A DNA stretch of 64,000 bases. Origin: Bacteroidales bacterium. GTDB lineage: Bacteria; Bacteroidota; Bacteroidia; Bacteroidales; UBA4417. The position numbers were made by a program, and so were the translations under genes. A model generated the notes under the pieces. That model saw nothing but the letters and a program-made list of their open reading frames with translations, had not been told where the DNA came from and ran no database searches. Each line of letters starts with the position of its first letter. The stretch's first letter is position 1. Positions 1 to 9,014 of this stretch are shown one piece after another. The DNA is taken from the NCBI GenBank assembly GCA_030654075.1, contig JAURYB010000139.1, forward strand, positions 1 to 64,000, read 5' to 3'.

Positions 1-3000
1 TATACATCAAAGTTTTCAAGCAGTAAAAATACATTATCAAACTCCTTCCCTTTTGCCTTATGTATCGTCGAAACAAAAATCATCTCTCCATTCTCACTGT
101 AAAAATCTTCAAGTTTAGATTCTTTGATGAAAACTTCTAAATCGGATTTGTATTTTTTCTTCGGATTTGTTTCTTCAAAATCTCTTATGATATTGTTACA
201 TATCTCAAATTTGGAACTAAGTTTATATTTCTTAAGAAGCTCACTTTTTGCAGTGCTCCAAATGTCATCATTGAGAATAAATACTCCATCTTCTAATTTT
301 AGTGCATTTAAAAAGAAACGTACTTCTAACAAGTCTTTTAAACTAAATCCGTCATTGGTTTGAATGAGTTTAGCCTGTAATCCATATTTAGTCAAAAGGC
401 CCGTTACCTGAAAAGCTTCATCATTGGATTGAGTTAAAATACAAGTTGTGCCAGCAAGCCCTGTACCAAGTATATCATCTACCAATGGAATAATAAGGTT
501 ACTGCTATTGTAATGGACAACTTTTATTTCTCCAATCGTTTCCAGGTTAGGAATAATCGGGGTTACTTTTAAACGGTTTTGGATATTAACAACAAACTGG
601 TTTGTGAACGCAACCAAATTACTTTTACTTCTATAATTTGTTATAAGTTCATATTTGGTTGCACCCTTATCAGTTATAAATTTCTGTAAATATTTTGAAT
701 CTGCTCCTCTGAAAGCATATATATTCTGATCGTCATCACCAACGGCAATCACTCGCATTTCCTCATTCTTTTCTATCAGAACATTTATCAAAGCGAATTC
801 ATCCTCATCCATGTCCTGGGCTTCATCTATTACTAAAACTGCTTTAGTAATCCGACTTATTTCGACTTCATTTTCTCTAATTTTCTTGATTGTACTTTTT
901 AGGATTGAATCCGATTTATCTATGCTTCCTACTTTGCCTAGCAAGTCGAAGCAATAGGAGTGAAAAGTTTTGATCTCAATGTAATTAGCAGCGTTACCTA
1001 TTAACTGAATCAATCTCTTTTTAAATTCTGTTGCTGCCGCTCTTGAAAACGTTACCATAAGCAATTGTTCATGTTTTACATCTTCCATTAAAAGCAGAGA
1101 AGCTAATTTATGAACCAGAACCTTTGTTTTTCCACTACCGGGACCAGCAGCAACTACAATGTATTTTGTGAGTTTATCGTCAATAATTGCTCTTTGAGTT
1201 TCAGAGAGTGAGTCAAATAACTGACGATACTTTGCAGGTGTAATATTTCTTTTTATTTCAGACTGACGGCTACCAGGGAAATACTTATTAAGAAATGATG
1301 AATAATTGAGTTGAAAATAGTCATCAACAAATTTTAACGCTCCTGCATAATCTTCAACCATTTTCTTTGCATATTCGCCAACAATATGGATTTGTTGCAC
1401 TTTATTTTCATAAAACTGGCTTAACTTCTGATAGTCATCAACTTTGTATTGTACTTTATTGTTTTGTTCAATTCTATCAATGGTCAATTTATTATATACA
1501 ACAAGGAATCCACCTTCAATTTTGATTGCTTCAATTCTTGAAAGGTAAAAAAGAGCATCTTCAATGTCGTCTATTGTTGCTTTAGTGTTGAATAATTGCA
1601 ATTGTTTTTCAAAGGAATCTCTAAGTTCATGCACTGAGAATTCCACCAGAGTTTCTTCACTTTCAGTTTTGTCTGCTTCCGGCAGAGCATTATTCTTTTC
1701 GAACAGGTAATCCACGATAAATCTTGCCAACTCGTGTCTCTTTTCCAACTTCTGTTTTAACAGGTCTTTTGGCTGACAACAAATTACCACAACATGATTC
1801 TTTGAGTAATCCTGACTGTGACGTTTAATCCAATTCTTGATGGCCCAGAAATTGATTATTGTTTTGATCTTGTTAGGAGAAACATCCTTACATCCTGCCT
1901 CTTCGGCCAGTTCGTTTAATTCTTTAAGATTAAAAGTCTTTTCCTGTTCTTCAAATAAAGGCTGTAGAAGATTTTCTATTTGTCTGAACGTATCAAGAAC
2001 AGAGAGAGAACGATTTTTGTGTTCTCCATTCTTGATAAATGCTGTCAGATCTTTTGTATCAGCAAGTATTTTCTCCTCTCGCAGTATATTTATAATGCTT
2101 ATAACCTCTTCTTTTACAATACCTAAATGGTCAGATATATAGTCGATTCTTGATTCGGCAGCTTCATCGTTGGATTGTTTTCTGCTTTTACTCGAGAAAA
2201 GTTTTTTGATAATTCGTTGTGCATTCATTCTTTGCCTGTCATCAACAAACTTAGTTGAATTGACAATTTTTTCAATTGCATCCTGAGCTGTTTTACAGAG
2301 AATACTATTGGCAAAAATTCTTGGAACATTTTGGCCTCTTTTAAGATAGCCGGCATCTTCAAGCGCTGCAATAGCTGTGGTGACTCTTGTTTCAATTTCT
2401 GCAATGTTATCATCCCAACCTGCTTTTCTAGCTATCTCCAAAGCAGAATTTGAAACACTATTCCTAAACTTTGTTATAAATTTTATTGCATTCCAGATTT
2501 GTTTTATTTCATTCAAATTGAGTTTGGTTTGATTCAACAGAATAAAATGTTTACCTAAATCTTCCTCATTAAAAAGGACATAGCAATCGGCTGTGATATT
2601 TTCATCTCTTCCAGCTCTACCGGCTTCCTGGATATAATTTTCTAAAGAATCAGAAATTTCATAGTGAATAACCATTCCAACATCTTTCTTATCAACTCCC
2701 ATTCCGAAAGCAGAGGTTGCAACCATAATCTGAACTTCACCTGAAATAAAAGCATTCTGATTATCAGACTTTTCTGTCACATCCATCTTCCCGTGATAAG
2801 GTTTGGCATTAAAGCCATCCTCGGTTAGCCTTTGAGCAAGGAGGTAAGCCTTCCTTGTGCGGGAGACATAGATGATTGTCGGACAGTCTTTTTCTTCAAT
2901 TAAATCCCGAACGGTATTATATTTTTCATCTTCCTCTCCCTTTTCGAAAACTTTGTAATGCAGATTTGTTCTGGATGCTTTTGAAGAAAATATCTCTAAT

Positions 3001-4355
3001 TCAAGAGATAATTTTTCTTTAAAATATGTGTAAATATCTTCAATAACTTTCTGTTTAGCTGTTGCAGTAAAACAAGAAACCGGAATCTTATCTTCAAGAT
3101 TTTTCGTTTCCTGAAGTGATTTGATAAAATCACCGATGTATAAGTAATCAACTCTGAAATCCTGGCCCCAGGATGAAAAACAATGTGCCTCGTCGATTAC
3201 AAAACGAACAATTTTCCGACCTAAGAGGAGTCGTTCAATAGTTCTTGATCGCAATGATTCAGGCGAGATATAAAGTAATGAAGCGGAACCATCTGCAACT
3301 CTTTCAAATGATTTTCCCCTCTCAATCGGATCAAGCAATCCATTAATTGTTACTGCATCAGTAATTCCAATCTTTTCCAGATTATCAACCTGGTCTTTCA
3401 TCAGCGATTGTAAAGGAGATATCACAACGGTCAATCCTTTAGTATTCTCTCCACCCATCAATGCAGGAACCTGAAAAGTAATTGATTTTCCTCCACCTGT
3501 CGGGAAAACCGCCAGAAGTGATTTATTGTCTACAGCTGCTTTAACCGCTTTTTCCTGCAAAGGCTCACCGGCATAGGTCCTGTAAGCATCAAAACCAAAA
3601 TATTTTTTTAATCCTTTGTGAATATTTAATGCCTGATTGCAATAACTGCAGCCACTCAGACATGGTTTGTTTCTGAGTGTGAACATTATCCGTTCAACTT
3701 CCGGATAGTTCTTTAGTACCCAGGGGGGCGTTATAGAATATCGATTTTCACAGTTTATTAATGCCAGACAGTATGCCAATTCAACCGGATGCTGAGAAAT
3801 TATTTTTAGCAGATCTGCCTTTTCGCATATATGAGTATGAAATTTATTCCGGATAAGAGTTTCAAGCTCCGTATCAAATGTATTGTAAGCAATGAATGAA
3901 AAAAAGGAGCGGAATTCCTTTTTCCCGCGCAATAAGAAGAAAAAAATTTGCTTAAGCGAATTATCCAGTTGATTGAATGCGGAAACTTCGGAATCGAAAA
4001 GTTCTTTTGCTTTTATAGAATCATTTAAAGGATTATTTATGTCATCCGTTTGAAGTTTATCATCTTTAAGTAAGGCATGATAAGGCGTGGATGGAAAAAG
4101 GAGAGGCGAAAAGTACAATGTGTCAATTACATTCGCCGGATTAATCTCTGCGCTTGTAATAGCGTTTTGAATATAATTTAAATCGTGTTTAAATATATTG
4201 TGACCACAGATATACTTTGAGCCTTTAATGAATGCAATAAAATCGGATATCTTATTTGAATGAAAAGAATTACCATCTGCTGTTATAGCTCCAATATCAA
4301 GTATCTTCCGGCTTTTAGGTTCAATTTCGGTATCAAAAAATGAGATGGAATCCAT
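1..4355 (-). CDS. Exonuclease-RecQ-UvrD fusion DNA helicase (3' end outside window)
   Basis: About 1,451 residues are visible and the C-terminus runs off the left edge. The first residues carry FDTE, the ExoI motif of DEDD exonucleases, followed by a GHNIFKHDL ExoII-like motif near residue 50, so the N-terminus is probably a 3'-5' exonuclease. A CLSGCSYC cysteine cluster near residue 230 may bind zinc. A RecQ-type SF2 helicase follows, with Walker A TGGGKS near 287 and DEAH near 388. After a long linker comes a UvrD-type SF1 helicase, with GPGSGKT near 1072, DEAQD near 1178 and STIHKAKGKEFD near 1430, where the window ends. RecQ proteins are normally about 600 residues, so this is a multi-domain fusion of a kind known in Bacteroidota. 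The role is inferred as DNA repair or recombination. The start is the first ATG, with FDTE directly after it. Transcribed away from the ABC operon. Confidence 0.9.
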   Translation of the reverse strand, partial: MDSISFFDTEIEPKSRKILDIGAITADGNSFHSNKISDFIAFIKGSKYICGHNIFKHDLNYIQNAITSAEINPANVIDTLYFSPLLFPSTPYHALLKDDKLQTDDINNPLNDSIKAKELFDSEVSAFNQLDNSLKQIFFFLLRGKKEFRSFFSFIAYNTFDTELETLIRNKFHTHICEKADLLKIISQHPVELAYCLALINCENRYSITPPWVLKNYPEVERIMFTLRNKPCLSGCSYCNQALNIHKGLKKYFGFDAYRTYAGEPLQEKAVKAAVDNKSLLAVFPTGGGKSITFQVPALMGGENTKGLTVVISPLQSLMKDQVDNLEKIGITDAVTINGLLDPIERGKSFERVADGSASLLYISPESLRSRTIERLLLGRKIVRFVIDEAHCFSSWGQDFRVDYLYIGDFIKSLQETKNLEDKIPVSCFTATAKQKVIEDIYTYFKEKLSLELEIFSSKASRTNLHYKVFEKGEEDEKYNTVRDLIEEKDCPTIIYVSRTRKAYLLAQRLTEDGFNAKPYHGKMDVTEKSDNQNAFISGEVQIMVATSAFGMGVDKKDVGMVIHYEISDSLENYIQEAGRAGRDENITADCYVLFNEEDLGKHFILLNQTKLNLNEIKQIWNAIKFITKFRNSVSNSALEIARKAGWDDNIAEIETRVTTAIAALEDAGYLKRGQNVPRIFANSILCKTAQDAIEKIVNSTKFVDDRQRMNAQRIIKKLFSSKSRKQSNDEAAESRIDYISDHLGIVKEEVISIINILREEKILADTKDLTAFIKNGEHKNRSLSVLDTFRQIENLLQPLFEEQEKTFNLKELNELAEEAGCKDVSPNKIKTIINFWAIKNWIKRHSQDYSKNHVVVICCQPKDLLKQKLEKRHELARFIVDYLFEKNNALPEADKTESEETLVEFSVHELRDSFEKQLQLFNTKATIDDIEDALFYLSRIEAIKIEGGFLVVYNKLTIDRIEQNNKVQYKVDDYQKLSQFYENKVQQIHIVGEYAKKMVEDYAGALKFVDDYFQLNYSSFLNKYFPGSRQSEIKRNITPAKYRQLFDSLSETQRAIIDDKLTKYIVVAAGPGSGKTKVLVHKLASLLLMEDVKHEQLLMVTFSRAAATEFKKRLIQLIGNAANYIEIKTFHSYCFDLLGKVGSIDKSDSILKSTIKKIRENEVEISRITKAVLVIDEAQDMDEDEFALINVLIEKNEEMRVIAVGDDDQNIYAFRGADSKYLQKFITDKGATKYELITNYRSKSNLVAFTNQFVVNIQNRLKVTPIIPNLETIGEIKVVHYNSSNLIIPLVDDILGTGLAGTTCILTQSNDEAFQVTGLLTKYGLQAKLIQTNDGFSLKDLLEVRFFLNALKLEDGVFILNDDIWSTAKSELLKKYKLSSKFEICNNIIRDFEETNPKKKYKSDLEVFIKESKLEDFYSENGEMIFVSTIHKAKGKEFDNVFLLLENFDV

Positions 4356-4507
4356 TTAGTATATAATAAAAACAAGTTGCAGAAGAGTTAGATGCAAAGT
4401 AAAGAAAGAATTTTATGTTTTAACATAAATTAAGTGAAATGCTGAATTGATTGCTGCCTAACCAAACAGTAATGTATAAATGAGAACATTCATAGGCATA
4501 ATGGATC

Positions 4508-4627
4508 ATGATTGGCCCAATTCAATATTTGTTAAACGCGAATATTGATGTATTTGCTTTTTACTACAAATACAATGACAGGAAGAAGCAAATGGAGACA
4601 ATGACACTGAATCTGTGGTTTAGATAA
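4508..4627 (+). other. Possible 39-residue ORF or gene fragment
   Basis: ATG-initiated frame of 39 codons ending in TAA. The product is aromatic- and lysine-rich, with FAFYYKYNDRKKQ in the middle. No family is recognised and no clear ribosome-binding site is seen. It could be a remnant of a decayed gene or chance in AT-rich DNA. Confidence 0.2.
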
Positions 4628-4678
4628 ATAAAACTGCAATTAGGACAGAGTAATGTAATTTATAACACGTATAATTTA

Positions 4679-4686
4679 TATATTTG
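4679..4686 (+). promoter_or_regulatory. Possible -7 promoter element TATATTTG
   Basis: Matches the Bacteroidota -7 consensus TAnnTTTG and points toward the ABC operon. No convincing -33 TTG at the usual distance was seen. If used, it gives a leader of roughly 350 nt before the first gene at 5046. Confidence 0.3.
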
Positions 4687-4690
4687 TTAA

Positions 4691-4948
4691 AATAAATATG
4701 ATAGCAGTCATACATTTACAGCTATTTTAAATAGCGATAGTATTATTTATCATTTATATGGAAAAATATTAGACAACATAATAAATTACCTCGAAGAAGA
4801 GCTTTCGAGGTTTTCACCTAAGGCTATTTCTCTCGCAGTAAAGCTGCGGGGAACTAGCCCCTCAGAGATTATATATAACGTAAAGTTATCTATGGTTAAG
4901 CAAGCTTGGTTTGAAGGTAATTATTGTATAATTTTAAAATACTTATAA
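4691..4948 (+). pseudogene. Open frame without start codon, probable gene fragment
   Basis: A stop-free frame of about 85 codons ends in TAA at 4946-4948. It has no ATG near its beginning; the only in-frame ATG is close to the end, before VKQAWFEGNY. The translated composition (SRFSPKAISLAVKLRG, WFEGNY) looks protein-like. No family is recognised. It overlaps two hairpins, so the conserved signal could instead be RNA structure. Confidence 0.25.
4788..4850. other. Two adjacent hairpins in the leader of the ABC operon
   Basis: ACCTCGAA at 4788-4795 pairs perfectly with TTCGAGGT at 4804-4811 (8 bp, 8-nt loop). CTCGCAG pairs with CTGCGGG around 4832-4850 with one G-U pair. GGGG near 4848 could alternatively pair with CCCC near 4858, giving mutually exclusive structures. 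Possible leader RNA structure, transposon-end relic or chance. No known riboswitch class was recognised. Confidence 0.35.
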
Positions 4949-5045
4949 AATTGCAATCATGATTTTGAAAAGCATTTCTAAAGAAAATGAACACTTTTAA
5001 CGCAAATAAAAATAAAATTGTATTTTTAACAAAATTTAATCGTAT

Positions 5046-6026
5046 ATGAAAAAGATTTTTTTCCCTTTAGTCATCATTGCAACATTAATTATTATCACTA
5101 GTTGCAACTCCTGTAAGCCAAAAGATCAAACTATTGAGAAGGTTAAAGTAGCACAATTTGGGGAAGTCTTTATTTATATGCCAGTTTACCTGGCCGATAT
5201 AAAAGGTTTTTTCAAAGAAGAAGGAATTGAGATTGAATTAATTAGTACAGGAGGAGATGATAAAACTTATGCTGCATTAATAAGTGGCTCTGCAACATTT
5301 GGAATTGCAGATCCTACTTTTGTAGCTATTGCAGCTGAAAAGGGTCAAAAAGGAAAAGTTATTGCAAGTGTTGTCAATGGTGTTCCTTTTTGGGGCGTAG
5401 CAAAAAAAAATAGCAGAGTTCCACAAATTGAAAACCCTAAACAACTTGAAGGATTTTCAGTAGTAACATTCCCTGCTCCTTCAACAGCCTTTACTTTACA
5501 AACGAAAATGTTTCAGAATGCAGGCTTAAAGCCTAACATACGGCAAGCAGCATTTGGAGCACTTTTGCCTTTGCTAGAAAGTGGAGATGCAGATATTGCT
5601 CTTGAATTGGAACCTAATGTTTCATCTGCTTTAAAGAACAATAATGCTAAAATTGTCTATTCTTTGGCTGATTTATATGGTGACTTTGCCATTACAGGTG
5701 TAACAGTTTTAGAATCAACAATAAATTCAAAACCACAATTAGTGCAACATTTTGTAAATGCACTTCAAAAGGCAGAATCTTTTGCCCATAAGTATCCTGA
5801 TAGTGCTGCTTTATACGCAATGAAAAAATTCCCAGATATTGATAAGGATATTATTAAGCAAGCTATGAATCGTATAATAGAATCTAATACATTACCAAAA
5901 AGTGTAATTGTATCAGCTGAAGCTTGGGAGAAAGCCATTCAGCTGAGAAAAGATTTAGGTGATATTAAATCAATAGAAAGTGCAAGAAGAGTTTTAGATA
6001 TGGATTTTGCAAAAAAAGTTAAATAA
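5046..6026 (+). CDS. ABC transporter substrate-binding lipoprotein (SsuA/TauA/NMT1-like)
   Basis: A 326-residue lipoprotein. The N-terminus has a lysine pair, a hydrophobic stretch and the lipobox-like ITSC at about residues 17-20, so it should be lipidated and exported. The mature part has the nitrate/sulfonate/thiamine-precursor binding-protein pattern: PVYLADIKGFFKEEGIEIEL near 40-60 and GIADPT near 95. The ligand cannot be read from sequence; small organic acids, sulfonates or pyrimidines are typical of the family. It is the first gene of a five-gene operon and lies 3 bp from the next gene, whose product is a paralogue of it (shared PVY, DPT and PFW blocks). Confidence 0.9.
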   Translation: MKKIFFPLVIIATLIIITSCNSCKPKDQTIEKVKVAQFGEVFIYMPVYLADIKGFFKEEGIEIELISTGGDDKTYAALISGSATFGIADPTFVAIAAEKGQKGKVIASVVNGVPFWGVAKKNSRVPQIENPKQLEGFSVVTFPAPSTAFTLQTKMFQNAGLKPNIRQAAFGALLPLLESGDADIALELEPNVSSALKNNNAKIVYSLADLYGDFAITGVTVLESTINSKPQLVQHFVNALQKAESFAHKYPDSAALYAMKKFPDIDKDIIKQAMNRIIESNTLPKSVIVSAEAWEKAIQLRKDLGDIKSIESARRVLDMDFAKKVK

Positions 6027-6029
6027 GCT

Positions 6030-7541
6030 ATGTTAACCGAAATTTATATTTATACGGCTGCTGATGCTTTTTTGTATTTACCAGTCTACATCGCAAAGGA
6101 GCTTAAAATTTTTAAAAGCTTGTTGAAAGATGATAGTATTAGTATCATATTTCCTGATATTAAAACAGAAGGAGATATAAATGCGATACAAGAAATGCTT
6201 TCTATGAATGAAAACGCAATTCATAATAGAAGAAAAAATATAATACCAATATGTATATCAGATCCTACTGCCTTCTTAAGTAAAAAAATTGGAACTAACT
6301 TTGACGTTAAGGAATGTGTAGTAATCGGAGCTTTGATAAACAAAATACCATTCTGGGCTGTTGATAGACACCATATTTATTATGATTCGTTTGAAAAACT
6401 TTGTGCAAGTTTTACTGATGTTATTTATTATGACAAAGAACTTTTAACAGGGCATCACCTTGGTAAAAGATTCATCAAACAAAATGAAGATTGTATTCCT
6501 CATCTTACAAAAAAGGTCGGTGCAGAATTCGAGGTACTCAATAATACATATGAAGGATTCAAAAGTAGAGGCGAAAACGATAAAAGTGCAGTAGCACTAA
6601 CAGCAGATATAGTCACAGTTGTTAAGGGATTGATGGAAAAAGAAAAGAATGAGAATGCAGATTTTTCAGTTAATTATTATTTTTCTAGAGAAAAAGACAC
6701 ATTAATAAGTACTGGAATTTTAACCACAAAACAAGCTATAAGTAAGCGAGAAAATTATAGGATTTTATGCAAGATTGTTGAGGGTATTCAAAAGTCTATT
6801 TCAATAATTGAATCTTCAGAAGAAATTGCAACTGATATATGCTTAAGAGTTGCTACAGAGAAAAAAATGGCTGCAATTGATAAAGAGGTGGCAAGAAAAA
6901 TTATAGAAAGAATTAATGATGAAAATTTTTATCCTGCAGATTTAAATATCGACAAAAAGGAATGGGATAATTCAATTATTGCTTTGGGGAAAAATGAAGG
7001 ATGGACTCCAGAAAAATTAGAATTAATATCAGCTACTTCCTATAACAATCATGTAAATGATGAGTTCCTCAAATATTCATTAAGGGAGATTTCTAAACAA
7101 TTTGGAATTACGAAGGAAGTTTTTAGAACAGAAATCGATACAGATATAAATAGCGCAACAGCTCCTATAAAAGCGGAACTGGAAGACATTAGAAGAAAAT
7201 ATTCCAATTTTGAAAAATGGGATAAGTTCACAATATTTATGGGGAAATGTCAAGTGGCAATTTTTAAATTTTTCAGGAGACCATTTGTCAATAAAAAAAG
7301 ATGGATAAAAAGTATAATTTGGTCAGTATTAGCTACCCTGGTTTTAATGTATATTTCTGCAATTTTAATTGATGCATTTGGATTTGTTAATGATAAAATA
7401 ATTGCCAAAAGAATATCTGTTTGCAGTAATATTATTCCGGTAATATTAACATTAATTTTTGCATTACCCACAATAAAAGACTGGATGAAAAAATTAGGAA
7501 AAAATGATTCAACTCGAAGATATACAGAAGAGCTTCAATAG
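6030..7541 (+). CDS. Substrate-binding-like protein anchored by two C-terminal TM helices
   Basis: 503 residues. The first ~310 residues are a diverged copy of the preceding binding protein: LYLPVYIAKELKIF, ISDPTAFLSKKIG and IPFWAVDRHH line up with its PVYLADIKGFF, IADPTFVAIAAEKG and VPFWGVAKKN. It starts straight into the fold with no signal peptide or lipobox. A charged helical segment follows, and two hydrophobic segments lie near residues 428-452 and 468-486. This predicts a binding domain on the cytoplasmic face, which is unusual for the family (inference from missing signal). The 3' end overlaps the ATPase gene by 38 bp, suggesting translational coupling. It might sense the imported substrate inside the cell. 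Confidence 0.75.
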   Translation: MLTEIYIYTAADAFLYLPVYIAKELKIFKSLLKDDSISIIFPDIKTEGDINAIQEMLSMNENAIHNRRKNIIPICISDPTAFLSKKIGTNFDVKECVVIGALINKIPFWAVDRHHIYYDSFEKLCASFTDVIYYDKELLTGHHLGKRFIKQNEDCIPHLTKKVGAEFEVLNNTYEGFKSRGENDKSAVALTADIVTVVKGLMEKEKNENADFSVNYYFSREKDTLISTGILTTKQAISKRENYRILCKIVEGIQKSISIIESSEEIATDICLRVATEKKMAAIDKEVARKIIERINDENFYPADLNIDKKEWDNSIIALGKNEGWTPEKLELISATSYNNHVNDEFLKYSLREISKQFGITKEVFRTEIDTDINSATAPIKAELEDIRRKYSNFEKWDKFTIFMGKCQVAIFKFFRRPFVNKKRWIKSIIWSVLATLVLMYISAILIDAFGFVNDKIIAKRISVCSNIIPVILTLIFALPTIKDWMKKLGKNDSTRRYTEELQ

Positions 7542-8235
7542 CACTATCGTATTAAATGATATCAATTTAAGTATTCATTCCAATACGATTGTAACCATAA
7601 TAGGCAAAAGTGGTTGTGGCAAAACAACACTTCTAAATATAATTGCTGGAATTTATGAGCCAACTAAAGGGGAAATTAGAATACATAAAAATAGGGAAGA
7701 AGCTGTTGTTTATCTGACACAGAAGCCAACATTATTATCTTATAGAACTGCTTATGAAAATGCTTTGCTAGGTGTCGAAATAAGGAATAGCATTGATTCC
7801 AATACAATTGTAACCAGACAAGAATTATTTAATTTATTTGGATTAAGTGATGCAGAAACCAAATATCCAAATGAACTATCAGGTGGAATGAAACAAAGAG
7901 TTGGAGTGATTCAATCTATTTTAATTGAATCAGATATTTATCTTTTGGATGAGCCCTTTAATGCCATTGATAGAAATACTTTACGCAAAGTTGAGAAAAA
8001 ACTTTGGGAAAGATTTAAAGAGAAGAATTCGTCAGTGGTTTTAGTTACTCATGATATTGAGCAGGCTATTTTGATGAGTGATAGAATTTTAATGTTATCA
8101 TCAAATCCCGGTAATATTGTCTATGACCTAAATTTTTCTGATGAATTCAGTAAATTGGAACCAGGTAAGAGAAAAGATACTCCGGAATTCAATGAATATT
8201 TAATAGATATTGTTAAAAAAATTGGAACTCTATGA
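7504..8235 (+). CDS. ABC transporter ATP-binding protein (SsuB/TauB type)
   Basis: 243 residues with all ABC ATPase motifs: Walker A GKSGCGKTT near residue 35, Q-loop (YLTQKPTLL) near 78, signature LSGGMKQR near 130, Walker B YLLDEPF near 154 and H-loop VTHD near 186. Family assignment to the nitrate/sulfonate/taurine importer group rests on similarity of layout and on the neighbouring binding protein and permease. It would energise import at the inner membrane. The start overlaps the upstream gene by 38 bp and the end overlaps the permease start by 4 bp (ATGA). Confidence 0.93.
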   Translation: MIQLEDIQKSFNSTIVLNDINLSIHSNTIVTIIGKSGCGKTTLLNIIAGIYEPTKGEIRIHKNREEAVVYLTQKPTLLSYRTAYENALLGVEIRNSIDSNTIVTRQELFNLFGLSDAETKYPNELSGGMKQRVGVIQSILIESDIYLLDEPFNAIDRNTLRKVEKKLWERFKEKNSSVVLVTHDIEQAILMSDRILMLSSNPGNIVYDLNFSDEFSKLEPGKRKDTPEFNEYLIDIVKKIGTL

Positions 8236-9002
8236 GAATTGCAAAAAAAATAGTTCGATATTTTATTCCTCTTTTAGGACTCTCAATTATCTGGGAATTC
8301 TGTTCAAGAAATTCCGATAAAATTAATTTCTTATTTTCTTCTCCTATTGCTATTGCAGTGAAATTTTGGGAAAAAACGATGAATGGAGAGCTAATAATGC
8401 ATACTTCAATTACTGGATTTGAGGCTATAGTAGGTTTAATTACTGGTGTTAGCATTGGTAGTATAATTGGTTTTAGTTTGTTATATTTTCCCAGAACATC
8501 AAATATTTCAAAACCTTATATAGTAGCTTTAAGTTCTATTCCAATTTTTGGCATAGCGCCTATGATGATTATTTGGTTTGGAACTGGTTTATCTATGAAA
8601 ATTGCCATGGCTTTTTTCTCAACCGTTTTTACTGCTATTCTTCAAGCATATCAAGGAGGGCAAGATATTTCAGAAGAAGAATCTATTTTTTTTAATTTAA
8701 ATGGAGCAACAAATAATCAAAAGTTTTGGAAGCTTGTTTTTCCTTCATCAATGAATTGGGTACTTCAATCTTTAAAACTTAATAGTGGTCTAGCAATTTT
8801 AGGCGCATTTATTGGAGAATTCATAGCATCCGAAAAAGGGTTAGGCTATATTATACTTAAAGCTAGTGGATTATATGACGTTACATATGTATTAGCAGCT
8901 ATTATCTGTATTATCTTATTATCAGCACTTTTTAACTTTCTTGTTTCAATTATTGAAAAGAATAAATTAAAAATTATTCGCAAAATTTCAGTTAGGGTAT
9001 AG
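8232..9002 (+). CDS. ABC transporter permease (SsuC/TauC type)
   Basis: 256 residues with about six hydrophobic segments. The EAA-like cytoplasmic loop that contacts the ATPase is seen as NGATNNQKFWKLVFPSS near residues 155-172. It starts in the ATGA overlap with the ATPase gene. With the lipoprotein at 5046 and the ATPase at 7504 it completes an importer. The gene is strikingly AT-rich like the rest of the operon. Confidence 0.9.
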   Translation: MRIAKKIVRYFIPLLGLSIIWEFCSRNSDKINFLFSSPIAIAVKFWEKTMNGELIMHTSITGFEAIVGLITGVSIGSIIGFSLLYFPRTSNISKPYIVALSSIPIFGIAPMMIIWFGTGLSMKIAMAFFSTVFTAILQAYQGGQDISEEESIFFNLNGATNNQKFWKLVFPSSMNWVLQSLKLNSGLAILGAFIGEFIASEKGLGYIILKASGLYDVTYVLAAIICIILLSALFNFLVSIIEKNKLKIIRKISVRV

Positions 9003-9014
9003 GCAAGTTTCCAA

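Larger units (their letters stand above)
4356..5045. other. 690-bp intergenic stretch between helicase and ABC operon
   Basis: Divergent intergenic region with no convincing gene. It holds a 39-codon frame at 4508-4627, a longer open frame at 4691-4948 and two hairpins. Both frames are listed separately. It is much longer than the other gaps in this part of the window, so it may mark the junction where the AT-rich accessory genes were inserted (inference). Confidence 0.5.

Noticed and set aside
2225-2413. Open frame inside the large helicase gene
   Set aside because: Shadow frame within the RecQ-UvrD coding sequence, with no start signal or family features.
4788-4948. Cobalamin, TPP or SAM riboswitch before the ABC operon
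   Set aside because: None of the conserved core sequences of these classes was found near the hairpins.
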